Made by a program: the position numbers and the translations under genes. Of a stretch of 64,000 nt of DNA, positions 1-9,744 are shown in pieces (within the stretch, counting starts at the first letter, position 1; each line of letters starts with the position of its first letter). The notes under the pieces were generated by a model. The model had not been told where the DNA came from and did no database searches. It saw only the letters and a program-made list of their open reading frames with translations. Source of the DNA: Roseovarius carneus (GTDB lineage: Bacteria > Pseudomonadota > Alphaproteobacteria > Rhodobacterales > Rhodobacteraceae); the NCBI RefSeq assembly GCF_020141465.1, contig NZ_JAHSPD010000001.1:434001-498000 (forward strand), in the 5' to 3' direction.

Positions 1-313
1 CGCGCGGCACCAAAAGGATCACAGGCTCCGGCCCGCTGCCCTGCCACTCCATCGGGCGCGCCAGAAGCTCACCATCACTGGCCGCCCCTGTCACTTCCAG
101 AACAGAGACAGGCGGCAGGCGATCCGGGTCGCGCCGGGATTTCTTGCGCGCCTCGATATGGCCGTCCTCGGCCAGTTCCCTGAGCATGCGTTTAAGGTCG
201 ATCCGCGCCGCCCCCTTGATGCCGAAGGCCTTGGAGATGTCGCGTTTCGAGGTGAGGGTCGGGTTGTCGGAGATCCATTGCAGGATCTCGTCGCGTGTGG
301 GCAGCTTGCTCAT
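1..313 (-). CDS. rnr: Ribonuclease R, N-terminal part (cut by window edge)
   Basis: The minus strand reads 104 codons from an ATG at 311-313 and runs off the left edge without a stop. The product begins MSKLPTRDEILQWISDN and continues with a winged-helix region (KAFGIKGAARIDLKRMLREL, residues about 29-48), which is the N-terminal HTH found in RNase R. RNase R is a processive 3'-5' exoribonuclease that degrades structured RNA; its RNB catalytic domain would lie outside the window. It is encoded 31 bp beyond the end of the glycosyltransferase gene on the same strand, so it may be the last gene of the dapE unit. Identification rests only on the N-terminus. Confidence 0.8.
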   Translation of the reverse strand, partial: MSKLPTRDEILQWISDNPTLTSKRDISKAFGIKGAARIDLKRMLRELAEDGHIEARKKSRRDPDRLPPVSVLEVTGAASDGELLARPMEWQGSGPEPVILLVPR

Positions 314-344
314 GGCGCGGGAGTAGCACGCAGAAAGGCGGACG

Positions 345-947
345 TCATCCGCGAAATCCGAGGCGAGGCTTTACCGCCAAGTCGGCGGCGGTATCAACAT
401 CGCGGAGCGTATCGAGCAGGGCAATCGGCAGCGGCGCCAGCGTTTGCGCAGTATCATTGAGCGCGTATCGCGTGGACCAGCGCACCCCTTGGAGGAAGGC
501 CGCAGGCGGCGGAGCGCTGCGTTTCAACCCGATAAGCCAATAGCCACCATCCGGCGCAGGGCCAAGCGCGGCACCGCGGCTGCCCAGCGCGCGAAAGGCA
601 CGGGCGATGTGGTGCTTGCGGATGCCGGGAATATCCCCGCCGATGATGCAGACCGGGCCGGGTGGCGCGCCACGCATCAGGCGGGCCATCCGCTCGCCCA
701 GATCGCCGCGCCCTTGCGGGAGGCGCGGCAGGTGTGCAGGCCAGATGCGACTTTGCAGACCCTCGTGGTCGGGGCTGACGGCGAGGCATGTCTCCCAGCG
801 CGGGTCTTGGACTTCGCGCAAGAGCCGCGCCGTCTGGTGTCGGAACCACCATGCGGCAGTCGTCATGCCGATATCCGCGCCCAGCCGTGTCTTGACCCGG
901 CCCGGACGTGGCTCTTTCACCATCACGATCAGCTGCGCACGCCTCAC
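345..947 (-). CDS. TIGR04282-type glycosyltransferase (DUF2064)
   Basis: A 200-aa protein with the nucleotide-diphospho-sugar transferase signature of the DUF2064/TIGR04282 family: VKTRLGADIG near the N-terminus, GGDIPGI in the middle, LGPAPDGGYWLIGL and a late DVDTAADL. The family resembles MobA/GlmU nucleotidyltransferases; its substrate is generally unknown. It starts at a GTG (945-947) that overlaps the TGA of the upstream acetyltransferase as GTGA, so translation is probably coupled. It is the third gene of a dapE-GNAT-glycosyltransferase unit. Family call is firm; the biochemical role is open. Confidence 0.85.
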   Translation of the reverse strand: MRRAQLIVMVKEPRPGRVKTRLGADIGMTTAAWWFRHQTARLLREVQDPRWETCLAVSPDHEGLQSRIWPAHLPRLPQGRGDLGERMARLMRGAPPGPVCIIGGDIPGIRKHHIARAFRALGSRGAALGPAPDGGYWLIGLKRSAPPPAAFLQGVRWSTRYALNDTAQTLAPLPIALLDTLRDVDTAADLAVKPRLGFRG

Positions 948-1357
948 AGGTCGCGCACCATGTCACGATGATCTATGCCTGCATCGTCATAGACAGGCCC
1001 CTCGGCGGTGAAGCCCAGCTTTGCGTAAAATTCCAGCGCATGGATCTGCGCGCCCAACCGCACATGTTGAAGCCCCCGCGCTTTAGCCGATGCCATTGCG
1101 GCGCGGATGAGCGCTTTGCCCAGTCCCGTGCCCCGCTGTTCGGGCAGAACACAAACGCGGCCGATCTTGGCCTCATCGGGGCCAAGCAGGATGCGGGCGG
1201 TGCCCACAGGCCTATCGTCCTGATGCGCGAGAAGGTGTATTGCGCCCGCGTCCAGCGCGTCGCGTTCCTCATCCTCAGGCACGCCTTGTTCTTCCACGAA
1301 AACGGTATGGCGTAGCCCAAAGCAGGTCGCATGATCCTCGGTCTCAGAAATCCTCAC
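944..1357 (-). CDS. GNAT N-acetyltransferase, ElaA-like
   Basis: A 137-aa GNAT-fold protein. The acetyl-CoA binding segment is visible as [20 protein letters not shown] (residues about 66-85), preceded by [14 protein letters not shown], which is typical of the ElaA-like subgroup, and followed by the usual YAKLGF element. The substrate cannot be told. Translation begins at GTG (1355-1357), which overlaps the dapE stop codon as GTGA; the same type of overlap links it to the next gene. This chain of GTGA junctions points to one polycistronic message headed by dapE. Confidence 0.85.
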   Translation of the reverse strand: MRISETEDHATCFGLRHTVFVEEQGVPEDEERDALDAGAIHLLAHQDDRPVGTARILLGPDEAKIGRVCVLPEQRGTGLGKALIRAAMASAKARGLQHVRLGAQIHALEFYAKLGFTAEGPVYDDAGIDHRDMVRDL

Positions 1358-2505
1358 GTGAAGTAATCGCGCAGGATACGGGCATAGATCGCCTTGAGTT
1401 GACCGATTTGCTCCACGCTCACCCGCTCATCGACCTGATGCATCGTGCGCCCCACAAGGCCACATTCCACCACCGGGCAATGATCCTTCATGAAGCGTGC
1501 GTCCGACGTGCCGCCAGAGGTCGAGAGCACCGGGCGGCGGCCAGTCTCCGCCTGCACAGCGGCCACGACCAGATCGGAGAACGCACCGGGGAGCGTCACG
1601 AAGCTCTCGCCGGAATTTTTGACCTTGAGCGCGCCCTTGACGCCAAATTCGGTACAGACCTTATCCATCTGCTCTTCGAGCCACGTGGTCAGGGACGCGC
1701 CGGAATGGGTGTCGTTGTAGCGGATGTTCAGCGTGGCGCGGCAGGCGGCGGGAATCACATTGGTGGCTGCATTGCCGGTGTCGACCGTGACCACCGCGAG
1801 GGTGGAAGGGTCAAAATGATCCGTGCCCGTATCAAGGGGCGTGGACGAGAGCTGATCCACCAGCCGCGCCATCGCGGGCAAAGGATTGCGCGCACGATCA
1901 AGATAAGCCGAATGGCCCTGCTGCCCGGTGATCGTGATCCACGCGTTCAGCGATCCGCGCCGCCCGATCTTGATCATCTCGCCCATGGCGTCAGGGCAGG
2001 TCGGCTCGCCCACAAGGCAGACATCCATCGCCTCGCCATTGCGCTCCATATGCTCCAACAATGCCGTGGTGCCGTGCAGCGCGTCGCCCTCCTCATCGCC
2101 GGTAATCGCAAGGATCACAGCGCCGTCAGGCGGCGTTTGCGAGACAAAGTCAACGGCAGCGGCCACAAAGGCGGCCACGCCTGATTTCATATCCGTGGCA
2201 CCGCGCCCCCAGAGAAACCCATCCCTGATCTCGGCCCCGAAGGGCAGGACCGTCCATGCCGCCTCATCGCCCAAAGGCACCACATCCGTATGTCCGTTAA
2301 AGCCGAAACTGCGCGCAGCCCCCTTCGCACCCCAACGGGCATAGAGATTTGCGATCCCTTCCTTGTCGGCGCGGGCACACTCAAACCCCGCCTCACTCAG
2401 AAGGCGCTCCAAGAGCACCAAAGCGCCACCCTCCTCGGGCGTGACAGAGGCACAGCGCACCAGATCGGCGGTGAGCGCAACAGGATCGACGGGGGTATGG
2501 GGCAT
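1354..2505 (-). CDS. dapE: Succinyl-diaminopimelate desuccinylase
   Basis: DapE hydrolyses N-succinyl-LL-2,6-diaminopimelate in the succinylase branch of lysine and peptidoglycan precursor synthesis. The 383-aa product has the M20 dinuclear zinc peptidase motifs [27 protein letters not shown] (metal-bridging Asp) and [12 protein letters not shown] (catalytic Glu pair), and the late [10 protein letters not shown]. The frame is open up to 2595, but the ATG at 2503-2505 has GGAG six bases upstream and gives [20 protein letters not shown], matching the family length. The partner gene dapD lies about 3.3 kb away. First gene of a coupled minus-strand unit. Confidence 0.95.
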   Translation of the reverse strand: MPHTPVDPVALTADLVRCASVTPEEGGALVLLERLLSEAGFECARADKEGIANLYARWGAKGAARSFGFNGHTDVVPLGDEAAWTVLPFGAEIRDGFLWGRGATDMKSGVAAFVAAAVDFVSQTPPDGAVILAITGDEEGDALHGTTALLEHMERNGEAMDVCLVGEPTCPDAMGEMIKIGRRGSLNAWITITGQQGHSAYLDRARNPLPAMARLVDQLSSTPLDTGTDHFDPSTLAVVTVDTGNAATNVIPAACRATLNIRYNDTHSGASLTTWLEEQMDKVCTEFGVKGALKVKNSGESFVTLPGAFSDLVVAAVQAETGRRPVLSTSGGTSDARFMKDHCPVVECGLVGRTMHQVDERVSVEQIGQLKAIYARILRDYFT

Positions 2506-2765
2506 GGTCATCTCCACAAGCAGAATTGCCCCATTGGCTAGCGCGGATCGCGGCCAAGGGCAACGCGCGCATTGCCCCCTTAACAGAACGATCAAAAAAG
2601 GTTATGATGCGCTTAATAATAAACCCGAGGCAGGGTAACAGACGCAGGGCCGAGCAGCCCTCAAACTACCAAAGCCGCACCATATGCGGCTTCGTACATG
2701 CAGCATTTTGCGCTGTCATGCGTATCTGTTGATCCATGCCCTAGATAAAAAGAGCAGAGGCAAAG

Positions 2766-4343
2766 ATGGTCGCAGGCGTCGAAATACCCATCAACCGCAA
2801 TGCAACAGCCACGCAGATGGCTCAGGAAATGTTTGGCCCCGGTGTGGTGATCGAGGATGCCTCCTATAGCGGGGACCCCGACAGCTCAGGAATCTACACC
2901 AACGGCGATAGCATCGCACCGGGCGTCATGCCGGGCGATACGGGCGTCATGTTCTCCACAGGCGATCTGCGCGGATTTACCAATAATAACTGGTTTCAAT
3001 CCAACCAAAGCGCCAGCACGACAACCAATTCCAGCGGCCCAAACGGCGTACAGGATTTCGACACTGCCGCCGGCGCGCCCACATTCGATGCGTCCTATAT
3101 CGACGTGGATTTCACCCCTGATGGCGATATGCTGACGATGCAATTTGTCTTTGCCTCCGAAGAATATCCAGAATTCGCCATCGGCGCCTTTCAGGATTTT
3201 GTCGGCGTCTGGATCAACGGCAGCTTTGTGGAGCTGAGCGTAGGCGACGGCGATGTGGACCCCAACAACCTCAACTCAGGCGCCAACCAGAACCTGTTCA
3301 TCGACAACACATCCGATCAGTTCAACACCGAGATGGATGGCTTCACGGTGAATCTCACCCTGAAAATCCCGGTGATCCCCGGTGTAACAAACTCCATCCG
3401 CATCGGCATCGCAGATGTGAACGATAACCAATACGATTCCACATTGATCATCGCGGGCGGCTCCATCCAAGGCTCGGTTCTGGCGATTGACGACAGCTTC
3501 CGTCTCGACCCGTTCGGCGACAGGACGGTGGATGTGCTGGCAAATGATAGCAATGCCGGCGCCGGGTCGCTGACCATCACCCATGTCAACGGCCAAGCCG
3601 TGAACGCAGGTGATACCGTCACCCTGAACACCGGGCAAACCGTGCAGCTGAATGCTGATGGTACGCTTACCATGACCGGCGACACGCAGACCGAAGAATT
3701 CGCCTTTACCTACACGGTCGAGAATGACGCAGGCGTGTCCGACACAGGCTTCGTACTGGTCGATAGCGTGCCGTGCTTTGTCGCAGGCACCCATGTGCAA
3801 ACACCCGACGGCCCCCGCGCGGTCGAAACCCTTGTGCCCGGTGATCTGGTCATGACCCGTGATGAGGGCGCACAGCCCCTGCGCTGGATTGGGGAGCGGC
3901 GCGTTGAGGCAAAGGGCGGTTTCGCACCGATCCATATCGCCGCCAACACGTTTGGACGCCACGGCGATCTGTTCTTGTCGCCGCTGCACCGTGTGTTGAT
4001 CCGCGACAGCCTGGCCGAGCTTCTCTTCGGCGAAGCCGAAGTGCTGGTCTGCGCCCGTGATCTGGTCAATGATCTGTCCGTGCGCCGCGTTGAGGGCGGC
4101 GAGGTGGACTATGTGCACATCCTCTTTGATCGCCATCAGGTGGTGTTCTCCGAAGGGCTGGAGACCGAAAGCTTCCTGCCGGGGCCGCAAACGCATAACA
4201 GTTTCGAGGCCGAGATCGTCGCCGAGATCTGCGCGCTCTTCCCCGAGATCGACCCGGACACCGGCGCTGGTTATTCGCCCGCCGCGCGCCGCACCCTCAA
4301 ACGACACGAGGCAAAGCTTCTCGCTCAAGGCTGGGCCGCCTGA
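2766..4343 (+). CDS. Choice-of-anchor L and Hint domain protein
   Basis: A 525-aa probably exported protein. Residues about 10-240 resemble the choice-of-anchor L domain (FVFASEEYPEF, GVWINGSFVELS). About 245-335 form a cadherin/Ig-like segment with DDSFRLDPFGDRTVDVLAND. From about 338 a Hint (intein/hedgehog-like) domain begins with CFVAGTHVQTPDGPRAVE and continues with LSPLHRVLI. The initial Cys of the Hint domain is present, so self-processing chemistry is conceivable. No classical signal peptide is seen; related Rhodobacterales proteins are often type I secretion clients, but no RTX repeats are visible here. Start ATG has a GAGG about 7 bases upstream. A second Hint protein follows after one base. 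Confidence 0.8.
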   Translation: MVAGVEIPINRNATATQMAQEMFGPGVVIEDASYSGDPDSSGIYTNGDSIAPGVMPGDTGVMFSTGDLRGFTNNNWFQSNQSASTTTNSSGPNGVQDFDTAAGAPTFDASYIDVDFTPDGDMLTMQFVFASEEYPEFAIGAFQDFVGVWINGSFVELSVGDGDVDPNNLNSGANQNLFIDNTSDQFNTEMDGFTVNLTLKIPVIPGVTNSIRIGIADVNDNQYDSTLIIAGGSIQGSVLAIDDSFRLDPFGDRTVDVLANDSNAGAGSLTITHVNGQAVNAGDTVTLNTGQTVQLNADGTLTMTGDTQTEEFAFTYTVENDAGVSDTGFVLVDSVPCFVAGTHVQTPDGPRAVETLVPGDLVMTRDEGAQPLRWIGERRVEAKGGFAPIHIAANTFGRHGDLFLSPLHRVLIRDSLAELLFGEAEVLVCARDLVNDLSVRRVEGGEVDYVHILFDRHQVVFSEGLETESFLPGPQTHNSFEAEIVAEICALFPEIDPDTGAGYSPAARRTLKRHEAKLLAQGWAA

Positions 4344-4344
4344 C

Positions 4345-5448
4345 ATGAGACCCAATGGGGCCTGGATTGGGATCGCCGATCACGAGGGCGGCACGTTCAA
4401 CGCAGGCGGGCTGGGCAGTGCTCCCGACACACGCGAAGACGAGATGCTCCCCCGCGGCACCCTTATGCTGGAGACGCATCTGTCGCCCGAGGGCCGCCCC
4501 CAGACCTTGCTGAATTTCGCACGCGGCGCGCCTTGGACCGGGGGGCTCACGCTCAAGGCGCTGCCCAATGGCGGGATCGTCCTGATCGAACAGCTGGCCG
4601 ATGATCTGCGCCACGCCGCCCTGCCCCATGATCTGGATGGCCGCAATGACGAGGTGCGCGTCTATTACAGCTGGGACGCCCCTGCCCGCTGGGGCCGCCT
4701 CTCGCTTGAGCATGTTGCAAAAGGCCGCATCACGAGCGTTCAGACCCCGCCACCCCACCCGATGACAAATGAGGACATGCGTATGATCTCGCGCTTTCCC
4801 GCACGGCGCACCATGGACCGCGATGTGAGCTTCCTTGCCGTGTCGTCTGAGGTGGAGCCGCTGGGCCCGATGCCGGGCCTTACGGCCAGCGTGCCCATCG
4901 CCACACCGCGCGGCCCCGTGCCCGCCGCACGCTTGCGCCGGGGCGATACCGTCCTGACCAGCAGCGGTGCCGTGGTGCCGATCCTGCGAACTGTAGCGCA
5001 GCGGTTTCCCGCACGCGGCGCGTTGCGCCCGGTCCGCCTGCGCGCGCCCTTCTTCGGGTTGCGTCAGGATATCCTCGTAGCCCCGCATCAACGGCTGGTG
5101 ATCGGCGGCAGTCAGGTGGAATACATGTTCGGCACCGAAGCCGCCCTCGTGCCCGTGCGCCATCTGGTGAACGGCGCCTCGGCCTATTACGATAATAGCC
5201 CCTCAGGCACATGCACCGATACGGTCACCTATTACGATATCCTGCTGCCGGGGCATGAGGTGATCGTCGCTGCGGGCTGCCCGATAGAAAGCCTCTATAT
5301 CGGTCGCCTGCGCCGCGATAAACCCGCGCTGATGGCCTCGCTTATGGCCCCGTTCGAGCGCGCGCAGCTGCCAGAACATGCCCGCCCCATCTGGCCGGTG
5401 CTCAAACCCTTCGAGGCCAAAACGCTCGCCGCCCTGCGCGCGGCTTAA
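4345..5448 (+). CDS. Second Hint-domain protein
   Basis: A 367-aa protein starting at the ATG at 4345, one base after the stop of the preceding Hint protein, so the two are surely co-transcribed. The N-terminal half (about 1-170) has no recognisable fold. The C-terminal part from about 185 looks like a Hint_2-type domain: SVPIATPRGPVPAARLRRGD, followed by DILVAPHQRLVI and a late DILLPGHEVIVA. The position equivalent to the catalytic Cys is Ser or Ala (ASVPIA), unlike the upstream protein, so this copy may be inactive in cleavage. Its stop overlaps the stop of the convergent gene by a few bases. Confidence 0.7.
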   Translation: MRPNGAWIGIADHEGGTFNAGGLGSAPDTREDEMLPRGTLMLETHLSPEGRPQTLLNFARGAPWTGGLTLKALPNGGIVLIEQLADDLRHAALPHDLDGRNDEVRVYYSWDAPARWGRLSLEHVAKGRITSVQTPPPHPMTNEDMRMISRFPARRTMDRDVSFLAVSSEVEPLGPMPGLTASVPIATPRGPVPAARLRRGDTVLTSSGAVVPILRTVAQRFPARGALRPVRLRAPFFGLRQDILVAPHQRLVIGGSQVEYMFGTEAALVPVRHLVNGASAYYDNSPSGTCTDTVTYYDILLPGHEVIVAAGCPIESLYIGRLRRDKPALMASLMAPFERAQLPEHARPIWPVLKPFEAKTLAALRAA

Positions 5449-5807
5449 CCCTTGGCCCCGCCTTCAGGCGTGTCGAAAAATGGCGTCATCTGCGCCACGA
5501 TCACCGAATTCTCATCGAGCGCCCGCTGCATCAGGCCACGCTCTTCCTCAGATATGTCGTGGCCCTCCTCCTCGCGCTCCGCAAGGCTGCCATAGCCCGA
5601 CACATCCAAAGGCGCGGTATCCGCCTGCTTCAAAATCGCCACCGTCTCACGCACCGCTTCCGCCTCATCCACGCCGCTGGCATAGATCATCAAAGCGGCT
5701 CCGGTGGCCCCTTTGGGCAACCCGTCCCCGGCCTTGCGCCCGATCTCCACCAGCAAGGTATAGACCTGCTGGCGGCTGGGCTTTTTGGGCTTGGCGGGTT
5801 CAGTCAC
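5445..5807 (-). CDS. Conserved hypothetical protein downstream of dapD
   Basis: A 120-aa acidic, probably cytosolic protein ([20 protein letters not shown]..., later [18 protein letters not shown] and [20 protein letters not shown]). I do not recognise a domain. The frame is open further upstream, but the GTG at 5805-5807 overlaps the last codons of dapD (dapD stop at 5800-5802), which suggests translational coupling and gives a compact protein. It shares a tail-to-tail overlap of stop codons with the Hint gene at 5445-5448. Real coding is supported by the tight junctions at both ends; function unknown. Confidence 0.65.
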   Translation of the reverse strand: MTEPAKPKKPSRQQVYTLLVEIGRKAGDGLPKGATGAALMIYASGVDEAEAVRETVAILKQADTAPLDVSGYGSLAEREEEGHDISEEERGLMQRALDENSVIVAQMTPFFDTPEGGAKG

Positions 5808-6627
5808 GCAAAAGCTCGTTGATCGACGTTTTGGAACGCGTCTGCGCATCCACCCGCTTCACGATCACCGCGCAGTAAAGGTTCACGCCATTCTTCGACG
5901 GCATCGAGCCCGCCACAACAACGGAGCCCGATGGCACTTCGCCATAGCTCACGGTCCCGGTCTCACGGTCCACGATCTTGGTGGATTGCCCGATAAAGAC
6001 ACCCATCCCCAAAACCGACCCCTCGCGCACGATGCAGCCCTCGACCACCTCGGACCGCGCGCCGATAAAGCAATTATCCTCGATGATCGTGGGCCCCGCC
6101 TGCATCGGCTCCAACACACCGCCAATCCCCACACCACCGGACAAATGCACATTCTTGCCAATCTGCGCGCACGAGCCGACCGTGGCCCATGTATCCACCA
6201 TCGTGCCGCTATCCACATAGGCGCCGAGGTTCACAAAAGACGGCATCAAAACCGCACCCGGCGCGATATAGGCCGAGCGGCGCACCACGCAATTGGGCAC
6301 CGCACGGAATCCGGCCTTGCCCCACGCGTCCGCATCCCAGTCTTTCCACTTGCTGTCGACCTTGTCCCACCAAGAGCCCCCTTGGGCAGAGCCGCCCTGA
6401 AGCTCCATATCCTTCAGGCGAAAGCCGAGCAAAACCGCCTTCTTCGCCCATTGGTTCACATGCCAGTTCCCATCGGGGCGCGGTTCAGCCACCCGCAACC
6501 CACCGCCATCAAGCGCATCCAAAGTCGCCTCGATCGCATCGCGCGTCTCGCCCTTGGTTTGGGGCGTGATCGTATCGCGCGCCTCCCAGGCTGCTTCGAT
6601 TGCTGTTTCAAGTTGCGCATTGGACAT
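5800..6627 (-). CDS. dapD: Tetrahydrodipicolinate N-succinyltransferase
   Basis: DapD transfers succinyl from succinyl-CoA to tetrahydrodipicolinate, upstream of DapE in lysine synthesis. The 275-aa product has the N-terminal helical domain ([20 protein letters not shown]) and a left-handed beta-helix built from hexapeptide repeats ([40 protein letters not shown]), ending in SINELLRD. Length is typical. ATG at 6625-6627 is preceded by AAAGG about 8 bases away. It is transcribed away from the LOG-family gene, and the intergenic region holds a long palindromic repeat. Confidence 0.97.
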   Translation of the reverse strand: MSNAQLETAIEAAWEARDTITPQTKGETRDAIEATLDALDGGGLRVAEPRPDGNWHVNQWAKKAVLLGFRLKDMELQGGSAQGGSWWDKVDSKWKDWDADAWGKAGFRAVPNCVVRRSAYIAPGAVLMPSFVNLGAYVDSGTMVDTWATVGSCAQIGKNVHLSGGVGIGGVLEPMQAGPTIIEDNCFIGARSEVVEGCIVREGSVLGMGVFIGQSTKIVDRETGTVSYGEVPSGSVVVAGSMPSKNGVNLYCAVIVKRVDAQTRSKTSINELLRD

Positions 6628-6737
6628 GGGATAAGCCTTTCAAGAAAACGGGATCAGTCCCACCCGGCTATAAGGCCCTAACCCGCTCTGCGCAATCCGA
6701 GGCCGACGGCCGCACCGCGCCCCACTTTCTTCTTAGC

Positions 6738-6797
6738 TAAAGCGTTTCGCCTTAAACTTGAGACACTCAATTGAGGCGAAACGCGCGGAACGCTTTA
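6738..6797. repeat. Dispersed palindromic element, copy 1
   Basis: A 60-bp element between the divergent dapD and LOG genes. The outer arms GCGTTTCGCCT (6742-6752) and AGGCGAAACGC (6774-6784) are perfectly complementary over 11 bp, and inner arms TTGAG/CTCAA extend the hairpin. A trailing GCGGAACGCTTTA can pair with the leading TAAAGCG. An almost identical copy lies at 46804-46861, and the TTTCGCCTT/AAGGCGAAACGCTTTA arms reappear with another loop at 12051-12093. This is therefore a genome-dispersed short repeat rather than a simple terminator. Confidence 0.85.
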
Positions 6798-6893
6798 ATA
6801 TATTCAAAACAGCACCACCCGCTACCCGCTTCCCAAGGCCCGCGCCCTGCTGTACCTCTAAGCCAAGTTCCAAAGGCCAAGAGGACCCGTCCC

Positions 6894-7718
6894 ATGAAAG
6901 ACGACCGCACAAGCCCCTTCCGGGGCGCCCATGCCGACCGCAACACAGCCGAGCAGGTGCCCGACACGCCACAGACGCGTGCCCCGGCCTATCGCCTCGC
7001 CTTTGACGATCCGGATTTTCTGTGCCGTGACGAGCTGCGCCCGGTGCGGCTGCAACTGGAATTGCTGAAGCCCGAGATGATCCTGAACGAGCGCGGCATT
7101 ACCTCCACCGTGGTCCTTTTCGGCGGCGCGCGCATCCCCGAGCCTTCAAAGAAAGATACAGCCCGCACCCAGACCCTCGCGGATCTCTCGAAATACTATG
7201 ACGAGGCGCGCGAATTCGCCCGTCTGATGACCGAACGCTCGCTTGGCTCTTATGGCCGCGATTATGTGGTCGCGACGGGCGGCGGTCCGGGCGTGATGGA
7301 GGCCGGAAACCGCGGCGCGGATGACGCGGGCGGCGAATCCATCGGCCTTAATATCGTGCTGCCGCATGAACAGGCCCCGAACGAATATGTCACGCCGGGC
7401 CTGTGCTTCAATTTTCACTACTTCGCGATCCGCAAGATGCACTTTCTCATGCGCGCGCGGGCAATCTGCGTCTTTCCCGGCGGCTTTGGCACGCTGGACG
7501 AAACGTTTGAGGCGCTGACCCTGATCCAGACAGACCGGATGAAGCGCATCCCCTTCTTGCTCTTCGGCGAGACGTTCTGGCGCTCCATCATCAACTGGGA
7601 GGCGCTGGCAGATGCCGGCACGATCAGCGAAGAAGACCTCGATCTTTTCCAATTCGTCGAGACCGCCGCCGACGCGGTGGCAATCATCGACGCATGGGAA
7701 GACGCCGCCGAGAGCTAA
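6894..7718 (+). CDS. LOG family protein (TIGR00730-like)
   Basis: A 274-aa protein of the lysine-decarboxylase-like/LOG superfamily. Visible signatures are VVATGGGPGVMEAGNRGADD (PGGxGTxxE-fold first loop) and CVFPGGFGTLDETFEAL, the conserved PGGxGTxxE motif of cytokinin riboside 5'-monophosphate phosphoribohydrolases and nucleotide 5'-monophosphate nucleosidases. It carries an N-terminal extension of about 60 residues relative to minimal LOG proteins. The ATG at 6894 is chosen because GAGG lies about 9 bases upstream; upstream in-frame codons run into the palindromic repeat. Probable role is nucleotide monophosphate hydrolysis, substrate unknown. Confidence 0.88.
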   Translation: MKDDRTSPFRGAHADRNTAEQVPDTPQTRAPAYRLAFDDPDFLCRDELRPVRLQLELLKPEMILNERGITSTVVLFGGARIPEPSKKDTARTQTLADLSKYYDEAREFARLMTERSLGSYGRDYVVATGGGPGVMEAGNRGADDAGGESIGLNIVLPHEQAPNEYVTPGLCFNFHYFAIRKMHFLMRARAICVFPGGFGTLDETFEALTLIQTDRMKRIPFLLFGETFWRSIINWEALADAGTISEEDLDLFQFVETAADAVAIIDAWEDAAES

Positions 7719-7724
7719 GCCTGC

Positions 7725-7916
7725 TTAAACAGCCAGATGCGCCGGAAGGTGGCAAATGGCCGAGCCGTGCAAAAGAGAGGTCACAATACGCCCCTCATCT
7801 GTCTCGCGGATGCCGTAGCCATAGCCTCGCAGGCGGTGCTGCCATTCGCGCTCGGATACGGCCATGCTGCGCTCGCGTTCGATCAGGGTCAAAATTTCTG
7901 TGGTCTGCTGTGTCAT
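7725..7916 (-). CDS. Small conserved protein, paralogue A
   Basis: A 63-aa protein ending a few bases from the LOG gene (convergent). It is clearly related to the next small gene at 8170-8382: both share a Trp (EWQHRL versus DWHKAL), then GYGYGIRETDEG versus HYGYAVQQTDRG, then VTSLLHGSAICHLP versus VTTLPHGVEVCRLP. Start ATG 7914-7916 has a GAGG about 9 bases upstream. No known domain is recognised; the conserved Trp, Gly-Tyr, Thr-Asp, His-Gly and Cys suggest a compact folded unit. The shared sequence is good evidence that both are real genes. Confidence 0.75.
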   Translation of the reverse strand: MTQQTTEILTLIERERSMAVSEREWQHRLRGYGYGIRETDEGRIVTSLLHGSAICHLPAHLAV

Positions 7917-8169
7917 TGGTTCAATCCTCGTTACTCTACGTTATGCACTCACGCTAGAATCGGACCATGGCGAGATTCCCGCCCAATTTGGGCAGGCCAG
8001 CGGTCATTTGAGGACCAGCCAGCCACAATACACGCCGTGCGTGTGGTGGGCGCGCATGGGCACTTCAAACAAGGTAAGAGAGATAAAGATTGCTGCGCAA
8101 AGCTCCAAAAGCCTCTGCACAGCATGGTCAGGTATCACCGTTTCGGGCGCACCCAAACACAGTTCAGGC

Positions 8170-8382
8170 TTAGCGAGACACGCTGCCCGAAGGCAGGCGG
8201 CAGACTTCCACACCATGCGGAAGGGTCGTCACATACGCCCCCCGGTCGGTTTGCTGCACCGCGTAGCCATAATGGCTCAGCGCCTTGTGCCAGTCTTGTG
8301 TGCTGCGTGCGTTTTGCTTTTCGTGCAGGACCAAGGCCAAGACACCGGCCTTGGCTGTGGGATCACTGTTCACGTAAACCAT
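8170..8382 (-). CDS. Small conserved protein, paralogue B
   Basis: A 70-aa paralogue of the 63-aa protein 250 bp downstream. It starts MVYVNSDPTAKAGVLALVLH at an ATG (8380-8382) preceded by GGAGG at about 9 bases; the longer in-frame extension has no ribosome binding site. Shared residues are W, xYGY, TDxG, VTxLxHG and CxLP. The two copies lie in tandem on the same strand but are separated by about 250 bp with no coding potential, so they likely arose by duplication and have their own promoters. Function unknown. Confidence 0.75.
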   Translation of the reverse strand: MVYVNSDPTAKAGVLALVLHEKQNARSTQDWHKALSHYGYAVQQTDRGAYVTTLPHGVEVCRLPSGSVSR

Positions 8383-8556
8383 TCGGTTGCCCTCCGTTGA
8401 AAGACCACGCGAGGTGCGGAGACCTTCACATTCCATAGGGTTCAATCTCGACGGGAATTGCGGCAGCCATAGGGAAAAAGCCGCACAGTTTCGCGGCGCG
8501 ACGTGCAAATGCGAGATCCAGTGTAGCCCCAAGTTCAGATGGTGCTCAGGCGTGCC

Positions 8557-9744
8557 TCAGGGCTGGCTCAGCCCCGCCTCCGCCGCGATCTCGCGGCGCG
8601 ATTTGCGCGCGCGCTCGGTCGCAGATTTCAGCTGACCACAGGCGGCCATGATATCTTCGCCACGTGGGCGGCGCACCGGGCTGGCATAGCCCGCATCATG
8701 CACGATATCGGCAAATTTCTTGATCCGCTCGGGCGTGCTGCGCGCGTGGGGGGCGCCGGGCCATTCGTTGAAGGGAATAAGGTTGATCTTGGCCGGAATG
8801 CCCTTGATCAGCTTCACCAGACGCCGCGCATCCGCATCGCTGTCATTCACATCCTTGAGCATGACATATTCAAACGTGATCCGCTCGGAATTGCTGACGC
8901 GTGGATAGGCGCGCAGCGCGTCGAGCAATGTCTCGATATTCCATTTCTTGTTAATCGGCACGAGCTGATCGCGCACCTCATCGGTGGTGGCATGAAAGCT
9001 CACCGCCAGCTGACAGCCGATTTCCTCGGCGGTGCGCGCAATTTCTGGCACCACGCCGGACGTGCTCAGCGTGATACGGCGGCGGCTCAGCTGAATCCCC
9101 TCAGGGTCCATCGCGATTTTCATCGCGTCGCGCACATTCTCAAAATTATAAAGCGGCTCGCCCATGCCCATCAGCACGATATTGCTCAGAAGGCGCCCCT
9201 CCACATTGGGCGCGCCGGGCACGGGCCACTCGCCCAGATCATCGCGGGCCACCATGACCTGCCCGATGATCTCACCGGCAGTGAGGTTACGCACCAGACG
9301 CTGCGTCCCCGTGTGGCAAAATGAGCAGGTCAGCGTGCAGCCCACTTGGCTGGAGATACACAAAGTCCCGCGATCCGTCTCGGGGATATAGACCACCTCG
9401 ACCTCATGCCCGCCCGCGATGCGTACCAGATATTTGCGCGTGCCATCCTCGCTGACCTGCTTGCTGACCACCTCAGGGAGTTCGATGCAGAACGTCTCAT
9501 CAAGCTCCGCGCGATAGGACTTCGACAGGTTCGTCATGCTTGCGAAATCGCGCACGCCCCATTGATACATCCACTGCCAGATCTGGCCCACGCGCATCTT
9601 CGCCTGCCGCTCGGGCGCGCCATGCGCAATCAACGCATCGCGCATCGCATCCCGTGTAAGGCCTACGAGGTTGACCTTGCCGCCCTCCGGCATTTTGCGC
9701 GGCAGGGTCAGAACATCTTGGGTGATCGGCGCTTTGGCGGTCAT
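8557..9744 (-). CDS. rlmN: Dual-specificity 23S rRNA/tRNA m2A methyltransferase
   Basis: RlmN is a radical-SAM enzyme that methylates A2503 of 23S rRNA and A37 of some tRNAs at C2. The 395-aa protein has the cluster motif CTLTCSFC (C-x3-C-x2-C), the SAM-binding [27 protein letters not shown], the [11 protein letters not shown] segment and the late [13 protein letters not shown], which contains the methyl-carrying Cys. The start at ATG 9742-9744 has GAGG seven bases upstream and gives [15 protein letters not shown]; the open frame continues upstream without a binding site. Confidence 0.96.
   Translation of the reverse strand: MTAKAPITQDVLTLPRKMPEGGKVNLVGLTRDAMRDALIAHGAPERQAKMRVGQIWQWMYQWGVRDFASMTNLSKSYRAELDETFCIELPEVVSKQVSEDGTRKYLVRIAGGHEVEVVYIPETDRGTLCISSQVGCTLTCSFCHTGTQRLVRNLTAGEIIGQVMVARDDLGEWPVPGAPNVEGRLLSNIVLMGMGEPLYNFENVRDAMKIAMDPEGIQLSRRRITLSTSGVVPEIARTAEEIGCQLAVSFHATTDEVRDQLVPINKKWNIETLLDALRAYPRVSNSERITFEYVMLKDVNDSDADARRLVKLIKGIPAKINLIPFNEWPGAPHARSTPERIKKFADIVHDAGYASPVRRPRGEDIMAACGQLKSATERARKSRREIAAEAGLSQP

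Noticed and set aside
8004..8216. A 70-codon minus-strand frame between the two small paralogues
   Set aside because: It begins inside paralogue B, has no binding site and no similarity to the pair.
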